Made by a program: the position numbers and the translations under genes
Origin: Astrocystis sublimbata
Taxonomy: Eukaryota; Ascomycota; Sordariomycetes; Xylariales; Xylariaceae
Reading direction: 5' to 3'
DNA length: 64,000 bases
Assembly (NCBI GenBank): GCA_022453515.1
Contig: JAJNNY010000008.1
Coordinates: 868,001 to 932,000, forward strand
Part shown: piece after piece, positions 12,555 to 23,400 of the stretch
How positions within the stretch are numbered: position 1 is the first letter of the stretch
How the letters are laid out: every line of letters begins with the position of its first letter
Notes under the pieces: model-generated
Database searches by the model: none
What the model was told of the DNA's origin: nothing
Seen by the model: only the letters and a program-made list of their open reading frames with translations

Positions 12555-13831
12555 ACAAATTTGCTTCCCATGTTTGCGCAAGCGATGTGCCCTTTTAGTT
12601 CCGCGATCTCTGATAGTGATCCACCGAACTGGCGTTGGAGTTTAGAGGCGTTGCATAGCACAGCTTGAGCCAGACCGTGTTACTTTGTTCTGGTAGTTGC
12701 GTGCACACCGGCTTGTTGCACGAGTCCCCTGGCCATATTGCCACACGGCATACAGTCCATATAGCCCTACAGCCCCATACGAAGAACGAGAAGCGATGAT
12801 ATGAGGGCCGGGCATGTCTACCGTACTCAATCTCACAGGATACGCCGAATATCGATCTAGCTTAAAAGAGATGTAAGACGTCGAAATGAGGCTCGAAATG
12901 GCTCACGAATAAGGCCAAAATACTAGTTTATCCTCTCATTGGCATCAGGGAACAATCTGTTTGCATAAAGCTCTTCTAATACAATACCCTTTTGTTCTCA
13001 TACCATGTACTTTTTGACTGTAAACCCATGAAAATAGACAATTTTGCTGCGCATATTATTATCGACTTTAGAATTGTTCCCGCCAGAATCACCATGTGAT
13101 TGATATCTGGGTGCTGGGCACAGACGAACAGGCTTGGCTCCGGTCTAGTTCCAGTCCAATCAGATAATCGTGACACGGTTGGACCTGTGGTGCGGTTTTT
13201 AATAATGAATATTAGCAGGAGCCCTGATGGGTATACAGCTACTGCCGGACTGTGACGGCTGTGTCGTGTTTAGTACGTACATAGTATTTCAACGTTGTGG
13301 TGGTGCGTGGTGTTTCGGAATGGTTTCAGCATCCGGCACCTCCTGTGATTGTTCTGCCTGCATCTCCCAGCCATGCACTGACCCCAAACAAGAGTCGAGT
13401 GTGAAAACAGATCTGCAACGTGGGGTCGAGAGCACATGGCAGCTGATTCCCTGTCTCATTCTGTGTTTCTTTTGGACCGAAAACCTGAGGTGTCTGTCTG
13501 TCTGTCTACGAAGCATCGCTTGCTTTGCTGTGAAGAAAACATCCGGGCATCTCGACCTCGTCTCCTCTATTTACGAGGATAATCCGTCGCTGCTTTGTTA
13601 CCAAGCGAACGCAATAATCCGAAATCTCTGGAACCGGCGAGCGAACGAAACGTACTATAAGGAAACATTGTTTTCATCAGCGCATCGATTGGAGCCGTGG
13701 CGTCGACAACAAGTGAACGTGGTGTGCCACTGCAGCTCTGACAGTACCACAAGAATCCCGCAGGAACGTCGCGTGGTGAATCGTTGCGCAGATACCTGCC
13801 GTTTTGCCATAGTGGCCCAAAATCGACAGCC
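12555..13831. other. intergenic region
   Basis: 3' flank of the mucin-like gene and upstream region of the secreted repeat protein. An open frame of 210 codons ends inside this stretch but has no domain, and the recognisable signal peptide starts only at 13832. Nothing else is seen. Confidence 0.5.
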
Positions 13832-15112
13832 ATGCACTACTCGAAATTCACATCTCTAGCCGTGATCGCGGCGTTGGTCCCGCTGGGCGCGTTGGCTGGC
13901 GGGGAGCCGGATCTTGTACACGAGATCCAGCGCAGCTTCAAAGGGGGGGTGTTCGCCCGCCAGGACGCGCCGCCGCCGCCGCCACCGCCAGCATCAGAGG
14001 GGCAGCCGCCGGGGCCGCGAGGGTCGCCGGAAGACGAGCCAGGAAATGGGCCTGACGATGGACCTGAGGACCCACCTTCAGATCAACCTCAAGATCAACC
14101 CCCCCTAGATCAACCACCCCAAGACGGACCCGAAGGCGGGCCTGAGGACGGCCCTCAGGACGGCCCACAAGATGGACCACAAGATGGACCCGAAGGTAAA
14201 CCCGAATATGGACCTGGAGATCAGCCTCGAGAGGAGCCGGGGGAGGGGCTGACGATAGAGTCAGACGATGAGTTCGTGCGTCAGAATCTGAACGTATGTG
14301 CATGCTTGTCTATCCTCGCTATCCTTACATATGGCAGTTAGTTAGTTGCCTTGCTAACCTCTTGATTTGAATAGATCTTTGCCGAAGCATTGGGAGGTGC
14401 CAAAGCACCGCCTGTGAGTCATTCCATCAACTCCAGCAACCGGACGTTGCCGTGGGCTGGTGTTAAACTGATTCGCCTAGATCACGCATTCGGAGGACCC
14501 CGATCACCCGTTTGAGATCAAGGGGGAGCAAGTGGTAGGTTACCTCATCCGCCTCTCGCAGTTTATTTATTTCCCCAGCGCCGCGACGACCTGGGCTTGA
14601 TGTGAGGATAGATTGAGATGAGATGAAATGAACCGAGATTGAATTGGCGGCTAATATGGCGCGACGACGCGCAAACAGTCGGATTTCAATACAGCTGTCG
14701 ACAAGACTTGCGATAATCAGCATAACGAGTGCGCCGACCTTGCAAACGGCCCCATGAAAGGACAGTTTAGTGTCAACGATTGCGACAAGCAAAACGGTAT
14801 GTACTTCTTTCTCTATATCGCCCATTTTCTGGGTCCTTTGAGTGCTTTATGATATGTGATGTGTTGGATCCAGCCGGTGTTCTTGGTGCTCCTTCGTCTG
14901 CTCGTCTTCTCGCCTTCTTTCCATTATTCTCCTGCCCATCCACTCGCAAAGCTGCCCATGGCTTTTATTTTGAATGAGGGGAAGTATGAGAACTGACAAG
15001 GATATCAGATCAATGCAAGAGCTCATTGAGGGCCTCGGCGACCCAGACCGCGTTTTTGTCCCAGGTCACGGTAGCTGGGATGGACGACTTTGAATTTTTC
15101 TGTGAGATTTAG
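13832..15112 (+). CDS. secreted protein with Pro/Asp repeats and a four-cysteine C-terminal domain
   Basis: Five exons, 13832-14293, 14375-14413, 14481-14534, 14679-14796 and 15009-15112; 258 residues, all phases closing. Residues 1-22 are a signal peptide. A poly-proline run near residues 50-57 is followed by about 80 residues of imperfect repeats built on DGPQ, DGPE and DQPP. The C-terminal domain (about 186-230) has cysteines at 196, 203, 220 and 227 (C-x6-C-x16-C-x6-C) within the motifs DKTCDNQ and NDCDKQNDQC. This cysteine-rich module recurs at the C terminus of many fungal secreted, often mucin-like proteins (from memory, not searched). Function is unknown; cell-wall or extracellular matrix is a reasonable location. 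Confidence in the exon chain rests on the intact module spanning exons 4 and 5. Confidence 0.75.
14121..14196 (+). repeat. coding tandem repeat, Gly-Pro-x-Asp units
   Basis: Tandem 12-base units encode DGPQ or DGPE inside the secreted protein starting at 13832. Neighbouring units differ by synonymous and single-base changes, indicating an expanding minisatellite-like tract under coding constraint. Confidence 0.8.
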
Positions 15113-17445
15113 TATTTCCTAGGATTGGGAGAGGGGTCAACGGGAGAAACGAGATTCGAGTGAGCGCGAGGAGCATCTACAGGCCCTCTACCGATCCATA
15201 CTTGGAACATTGAGCCACATACGACATGTCGTGATCTTGGGGCGAGCCACTGCAGTTAATTTAAATTGGCTGATGATATATATACCGACCTAGTAAGAAT
15301 AATGATTGCAATATACATAAGTCCAATCTGATGATCATACTTCTTTCTGGCTGGGCTGAAGGTTTTCATGCTCTAACTTGTTCCACGTCAATTCCCGGGG
15401 TCATACGAATATGAATATACCTGCTGTATCGCAGAGGACCTGTCATCTCAATAAGATCATGCCGGTATGAGAAAGTATAACTAGTCATGTTTACACTCTA
15501 ATTTTCCAGAAAGTCACTAGAGCTACGGCTCCTCTCTCGGCGCTGGCAGTCCGATATCGATTTATTGTTACGTTGGGCCTTCGTCAGGTCACGGTCCACA
15601 TAGCCATACTTGGTGGGAAAGCATGTAATCTGCGAGTATTGCGTTTTTCCTAGGTAGTCTAGGACACAGTATATCCAATATCCGTGGCTTCGATGATGGT
15701 TGCCAGCTCGCCAGGCTTGTGGGACGATTTCTTCAACCAACACGGACAAATACTATTCCTATTCATCGCAATGGTCCATACTTTTTCAAGGTTGTAGTTT
15801 ACTATATACTTAGGTGTTTACTCTCATTACATAAGGTAAAGCCAACCTGTGAGGTGGGCGCGTACCTACATCTGCATGTACCTTGGGTACCACGGGCAGT
15901 GGCCACTGACGACCTGCATACAGCCAACATCCTCATGTGCAATGCTCCGATGCCTCCCACATACCCGCCCTCTCGCAATAGCAGTTAGGTAGTAGCGATT
16001 CGTTGATAGGTCCCGGTCCCGGCTTGGTCGGCCCTTGGTGTGGTTGTATCTGGATGGTATTGGGCTCGCTCGCGATAGCCACTCAATTCTGCAATCAGTG
16101 CACTCCACGTGGTCTTGACTCACCAAGTCACCGACCGCCACTGCTCGAGTGAGGGTTACCTATTCGTGTATGTGCTTGAGTGGTGGTCGAGGCCAGAATG
16201 AATTGCATCACGAATCGGGCAATGCGCTAGACCAGTGCTTTGATGGTAGCGCTGCACACTACCGCTGCTAGCTGGGCCGCAATTTGGTCGCTTGGCGGAC
16301 GTTCTAAGCTTGTTCCAGCAGACAGCTCCTGGACGGGACAGACGACAGGACCGGAGTGGCAGGAGCGGCAGGAGTGGCACGCTGACAGCACCCAAGGGAA
16401 ATTGGCAGCGGGCAGAACGCAAGTATGACACCCGCGATGGGCTAGTCAGCCATCGGCTGGCCCACTCCCGCCAATTTGGAGCCAATTTGGAGCCAATTTG
16501 GAGCCAATTTGGAGCCGGTGGGGGGCTGGTGTAGGCATGTACCCTCTGGCACGGGGGCGATAGCAGCTACCCGCGCTGCTGCGACGCTGTGCGCTGCTGC
16601 GAGGTATTTCCCATCACGGTGCCGCCTGGTCGACTTCCGCCCCCCATCTCCGCAGATTGCAGGCCCCATCCCGGCCCAGCAGTGACAGTGGGAGATGTGG
16701 TTTTTTGCACTTTTTGGCCTGACTGGTGCTGGACGGCCCTTGGACTGGTGGATGGTTGATTGCAGGTGGGCAGGTGCTTGCTTGACCCTTTCTCCTGCCT
16801 GTCCCGACACAGAGCACCTGGGGCATAGAGCAAGGGCAGAGCTGCCACCGAATGATTTCGATTTTCTTTCTCCTTCACGCCTCTCTCTCCAACGACGCGC
16901 TGCATCCTCTCGTCGTCTGTTGCCATCGCCTCCCTCTCCCTTCTCTCCCGCCCAGCCTGCGTGTGCATGCGTGTGAGTGTGCGTGTTGCCAACCCGTTTC
17001 CTCTGCAACGCCCCCAGCGCCGACTTACACTGAACTTAGACTTACTTACTTACTTAGTGAGCAAGACGCGATACCTAAGCACATTACCTACCCGATGCAT
17101 GCATCAACGTCTCTCCTTTCCAACTTCCCTTTCTTGTATCAACTTTAATTGAACGAACCGCCCAGCCATCCGCTGTCTGTCTGGCTTGCAGTCGCCCTCG
17201 GCACCGCCCGCGTCTAATAATTATCCTCATCTGCATCCTGTGCATTATCCCGTGCTTCTGCATACCCGAGCAGGACCCGAGCATATCGTCGAAGCAGATA
17301 TATCTTGGTATTGATACCGACGCTTTGGCTGGTTCAGTTGGCAACCGAAACGAGCCGAGACAACCCGAGACATCACGCACGCCTTCGGAGATCAGAGTAG
17401 CAGGCGACTTGCTCCTCGTCTGCTGTTTTGACCCCCCGTTTCTGT
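15113..17445. other. 2.3 kb gene-free region with tandem repeats
   Basis: No gene is supported. It contains an 11-base tandem repeat at 16470-16513 and four copies of CTTA at 17041-17056. The last 600 bases are pyrimidine-rich (CTCTCTCTCC, CTCCCTCTCCC) and look like a leader of the giant coiled-coil gene that begins at 17446. Confidence 0.5.
16470..16513 (+). repeat. four 11-base tandem units, each with a CCAAT core
   Basis: Four exact copies of GCCAATTTGGA in a row. Each contains CCAAT followed by TTGG, and the 11-base period is close to one helical turn, so all cores face the same side of the helix. CCAAT is the site of the fungal Hap/NF-Y complex. The tract lies about 930 bases upstream of the giant coiled-coil gene. 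A regulatory role is inference. Confidence 0.8.
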
Positions 17446-20400
17446 ATGCGACCCGGCCACTGCAAGCCCCCTGCATCACCCGCCGTGGGTCTCTGGCGCT
17501 GACTTGCATTTCTGTTCTACAACGCCAGGTTAGCCCAAAACGTCGTCTCCAAGGTCAACGGCTTCTCCGCCGAGTGCGTCGGTACCGGGCGGCATCCCAA
17601 CGCCAGCCCCTGTCCCTCGTCAGGCCTCGCCCCCGTCCTCGCCACTCTCGAGCGCCTCAACCGTCGACGACGGAGAGCTGTCGTCACCCATACTCCCGCC
17701 GCTGCGAGCGCCACAGCTGCCCGAGAGAGCCTCGAGTTACTTGAGGACCCCTCCGCATTCGAACCGCCGCATCGACGGGACTCAGTACGTGACCACGAGC
17801 TGGGGCTCCCCCTATCCCGAGGAAGAGGGTCACCACCTTCGGCGCCTGAGTTTCAGTAGCGGCACGTCCGACGGTTCACCGCTGCATCAGCTGGAGATTG
17901 ACACGCCGTTCCTACGCCCAGCGCCTTCGAGTTCCGACAGCCAGCTAACCCCTTTACCGCCTAATTCGAACTCTTTGCTTTCTGGCAGTGCTGCTGTTCT
18001 TGCGAACCGTGCCAGACGGCCGCTCAGCGGTATTACGGAAGAGTGGATTCGCCAGCACACGACCGACGACCCGAGCTCGGAACAACGGCACTGGTTTAGC
18101 GACGGCACCGACGGAAGCGAGCACTCTTCACTGAGCGGCTCCGTGGCGAGTGACGACGCAGGTTGGTTCGAGGAAGCCGACCCCCGTACGCCTCGTCCTA
18201 CCATTCACCTTCCCCCGGCTTCGGGCTCGACACTTCGACGCCATCGGAACCGTTCGAGCATTGAAACTCCACTACGAGCGCGCTCGCAGCGTCGTGCTGC
18301 TAACAACTCAGACAAGATGGATTTCTTAGACGTGGAAAAGATGTCATCACATGACGCCGCCAGTATCCATACAATCGATTCCAACTCAGACGTGGCACCC
18401 AGACCAACAACACCAGTCAACAATGAGCTGATTGGGTTAAATGGATCGAATAACGGCGAGGACGCTGACTCTGCCCTCCCTGCGACCCCCGCGAAGCCTA
18501 CGAAACCGCTACCGTCGCAGACGCCCAGGCTGAAGAAGAAGGTGCCATGGAAGGGTAAGAACATTTTGGTTCTGCTTCCTCGCGACCAAGAACGTGGGCG
18601 GCCTGGCGGTCCTCCCATGCCCCTAGATGCTACGAGCACCGAGTCTATGTTCCGCTCATGGGAACAGCTAGGCTACGATATCAGCGGGTTCGACCTGGAT
18701 GCACACCAACTGGAAGAAACGCGGGCCAACGATTCTCGTAGTCGTGACGAATGGCCTCTTGCGGATGATGTTGTAAAAGAACGATCACTTCGTCAATACC
18801 GCGTTACTCTACCGGATCTCAACGGTAAGCTTTCCCTGCCCGCTATAAAGACAGAACACACACTGACTGCATTCTAGCGTGGAGAGATTACGTGAACGAA
18901 CTGGCAGAAGCCAAGCTTAGGGCGCTTGGTGTCACATTTGCGGAGGACGAACCGGCGCCTCCACCGTCAGTATCTCCTGGCATTGCTAATATGAGCCGGC
19001 AAGCTTCAAATCAGTTTTCGCCGTTCCCATTTTCGCCACCATTGCCTACATCGTCTGCTGCAAGCAATGGGCAGCAAGGCTTCCCATTTCAGCCACCTTT
19101 CTTCTCAGGTGCTCCATCTGCGTCGCACAGCCCGGGGATTCCTGCTGTCGCTTCGCCAGTCCACTTCGGCCTCCCAACTCCGAATCTGCCAGGACCGAAC
19201 TTACCTGGCCCGAATCTACCTGGGCCAAATCTTTCAGGGCCAAATCTGCCGGGTCCGAATCTCCCACACCCAAGCAGATTTGCTCGCGCATCAATTTCCA
19301 TATCGCCGCACGAGCTTCCGTACGACCTGAACATACGAGCGCAACAGGGCCTTCCGTTCGACCTCAGTGGCCAGCGGTCGCCTAATGGGCTTCCGTTCGA
19401 TCTGAATGGTCAGCGGTCGCCGCTTAGATGGCCTTCGCAAATGTCACACCATCAGCAGCGGATGGGTCGCGGCGGAGGATCGCCATTCAATCTGATGTCC
19501 CCGAAGTCGCCCTTCACACCGGAAGGCATGTCCCCTATGGGCATGCACCAGAGACACCAGTCCCTGCAGTTTCCCATGCTACCTCATCAATTTGTCCAAA
19601 GACAAGACTCCTCGAGAGCATCCCCACGATTGCAAGAAGTACGAGAGGATGAAGAAGAGACTCTGACGAATCCTTATGACAAGAGCCCATCTAAAACACC
19701 GGAGCCCTCGCAGTTCATTCAACACAATGCTAGCAATAGCCTGCAGAAAGAAATCGACGAGGCAGAGTACCATCTGGAAGAACAATTCCGCTCCCAGCTG
19801 GAGCATGAGGACTACAGCCCTCACAACGAGGCTGCGTCCGCGAAGGCCAATATTCCTAGTGATGATTTTGCGGCGACCGAGCCCATGCATGCGAGAGGCC
19901 CATCAGTGCATTTCAGTGGCATTGGTACAGATTCCGATGAAGGACCTAAGCTGCATCACCCACAACCTCATAGTCGGGGTCACTCGCTGTCTCAAAAACC
20001 ATTCTACGACAATGATGAAGTACGAGATAGCGCGGACGAAGGCAGCATTCCCAAGCCGCAGACCAATGGTAACACATATGTGAAGGATGATGATGTCTCC
20101 GAGATCGAAACAAATCCAAGCAATCTTGGTACGCCAGCGCAGACGTTTGACTTTCCCCATCAGTCCCATCCAAGGTCGCCTTCCGTGGCGAGCAACCCTT
20201 GGGCCGAGTCGACGATGTTGCCCCCAAGCAAGGTTCATTCGCGTCATGGCAGTCACCAAAGCAAGCCATCTCTTTCAAAACTGAACGCTGGTGCAGCGGA
20301 ATTCAAGTTCAACCCTCAAGCCAATTCCACGCCTGGCCAGTTTGTATTCGGCAGCACGAACCCACAAGCCTCGTCATTCACACCTGCATCGATTCAGGCC

Positions 20401-23400
20401 CCAGCCTTTGTACCTACCATGCCTCAATCTGCAACTTCGAGCCACTTCAGTGTACCTTCTACCGCCTCATCCGCGATAGGAAAGATCAACCCCGCTGCTC
20501 CTGCCTTCTCGCCTCACAAGAGCGACTTCAGCTTTTCTACAACAGGCCCGAAGTTCAATCCGGATGCTAGGGCCTTCCAGCCTAAGGGCTCTTTCGCTCC
20601 ATCTCTCGCCAGCGCTGGTTTATCGGGCAATGAAAGTGCCGGGACTCAGCCCCATTCGATCTTCGGTAAGATCGAGCTCAGCGGATCCGAGTACGATAAA
20701 CCGGGCAAGAAGTCCAAGGCTATCCCTATCGTGCGTCCTTCCAGTGCGCAGTCCCGTGCTCCAACACCTGACGCTGTTACTTCTGCCGAAGCAGTGTCCG
20801 GTGGTGATGAGCGTGTCGACGGCGGCGCTAGCCGTGCGAAGAAGCTTCAGTTCCGAAACGGGGATAATGAAGACGGCGATGATGTTCCACAATTTGCAGA
20901 GCCCACTCCAGAGCCTGAACCTCTTCCTCAGACGCAATCTGAGGTGTTTGTGTCTAATGAGCAGGAATCCATCAAGAGCACGGATTCCATTGCCAATGCC
21001 ATCGATGAGAAGGATGATGACGACGAGATTACCCATGCGGCTGATGTCACATTGGCTTCTACAGTTGTATCTGAATCTACGGATGGCAAGATTCCATCTG
21101 AATCGAATGATACGAAAACCACGACTAGTCCGTCCGCAACATCTCCCGATCCAGAGAAAGCGAATTGGAGGCCGATTGAATTCACGAACGAGTCAGAAAT
21201 TCAAGATTTCAACAACGCCAGGCCGTTTGGTGATCACCAACCTGCATTTGACGAGCCAGAGAAACCTCATTTCTCTGCCAATGCTCGGCCATTTGTTCCT
21301 GGCAGCTTTACTTTTGGGGCTGCCGATGTGGTTGATACTCCATTCGAACCTGACTTTACAACGCAACCGGAACAGCTGGTTGAGCCTCCATACGAGTCGG
21401 AAGAAGATGGTGGTGGTTCGCCAACTCCTGGTCCTGATTTCCCTCAAACAACTGGCATACCGAAATCGCAAGACTTACTCGAGGATGGCGAATTATCTCC
21501 GGAGCCAGCCCACGTATCGTCTAGGGGACTGCTTTCCTCTCGGTTTGCATTACCCCCGCAACCTAAGGGCTTAAAGGCATCACGATATGCTACCAGCCCT
21601 TCGGCATCTCCTGAACCTGCCCATGGCTACGAGCAGCTTCCTGTCAGCCCGCCTTCAGATGCTGGTGCCCAACCCGAGAATGACGCAACACATGAGCTTA
21701 CCTTTGAAGAGATTGATGCCGTTATGAAGCAGATCAACGAAAATGACCCGACCATAGGTGTTAAGAGAACCCTGGAGTCGCCGAAACGGCAGGAGATCAG
21801 CCCTGTGCGGAAAATTCCCATCACCAGCGTTATTGACTCGCCTGCCATTCACCTGCCGCCCCACGTCCCCTCCCAAGGAGTCCAGAGCCCGGATAAGTGG
21901 CAGTATCAGCGTCTCAGTGCGGATAACTTGCAACTCAAGCCCTCAACTGAGGTCGACGATCCTTTCGTCGACCCATTGCATGGCGCGCTCTCTCCGTCGT
22001 ACGATGCGCCAGTTCAACGTCTCAACACTGGAGAAGATGTGCCGGAAAGTGAATGGGACGATGCCTTTAGTGCTAGCGAGCAAGGAAAACTTGAACAGCG
22101 TGTCCAATACTTCAACGGACATGTTAACCGCACAGTTGGCCATCTTTTGGCTCACCGTCTTGACCCTCTCGAAAACACATTAAGCAGCATTCAGAAAGCG
22201 TTGACGAAACTGTCTCAAAGCGCTCCTACTGCCCGGCGCGAGATGCGCAGCGTTTCCGCAGAAATTCAAGAAAGTGATGCAGATGATGAAGACGAGGAAT
22301 TGCCTATGCGCCGGTCAGCGAGCCCGAAGAGGGACAGAAGGCTCGAGCAAATCCGTGTCGCTGTTATGGACGCTCTGAACCAACAGCAGACCACTCGTGC
22401 CCTAGAACCTGCACAGTTGGTACCTACCGTGAACGAGGAGCCGAAAGTGGAGTTTAGTATGTTCAAAGCTCTAGAGGAGATGAAGCTGCATTTCACCGAA
22501 AGCATGTCGAATTTCCATGGCGAAAATCTGAAGAACACTGTTGAGGAAGCAGTGAAAAGCCGCATGCCTCCAACACCACCGATGATCGTCGAGGATGATG
22601 AGGAGGTGAACAAGAAGTTTGTTGAGATGCAAGTGAAGATTAACGATCTTGAGGAGCGGCTACACGATGAAGAGGCCAAATACCGTTCGGAAAGGTCGCG
22701 GGCCGAAGACCTCGACGAAAGACTTCGCGTTGGTGAAGCTAGAGTCGAAACTGAAACAGCCACTCGACGTTCTGCCGAAGATCGCAGCTCCGAACTTCGT
22801 CGACAATTAGAACAAGCCGAGACGAAGGTTGAAGTCGAAATCATGAATCGCAGCATTTTCGATCAGAGGATACATGATCTAGAGGAGAGGCTGAAGACCC
22901 AAGAGAGTAAAACGGAACATGAACTCTCTGCTCGCCGAGAAGCGGAGGACAGACTTTCTGAAATCCAACGACTGCTCCGAATTTCATCTGAAGAGGAAGA
23001 TCGCCTTCGCAATGTTCTCGACGAGCGTGATCAAAGGATAAAGAGCATTGAACAAGCTTCGGGTAAGACTTCCATGCGCCTGGCTCTACTCGATGCAGCA
23101 CAGGCGAATGCCGAGCAGACCCAGGCAGAACTCAAGAATCGCCAGAATGTAACAGACACGGAGCTTCGCGAGGCACGACAAGAGGCTCGTCATTGGCGTT
23201 CCGAAGCTGAGCAAGCAAGAGAGTCGGCGGCCCGACAAGCGGACGACTTTGTTGAGACTGTTACCGAGAACAAACATATTCACAAACTTATTGACACTCT
23301 CGGTGTCCAGCTCGAAGAAAACGAACGGATCAGAGAAAACTGGAGAGCCAAGTTTGTCTCCCTCCAAGCTGACATGGCACATGCAGCTCGGGAAATTACC

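Noticed and set aside
13227..13859. A 210-codon plus-strand frame overlapping the start of the secreted repeat protein.
   Set aside because: The recognisable signal peptide is in another frame from 13832, and the longer frame has no motif.
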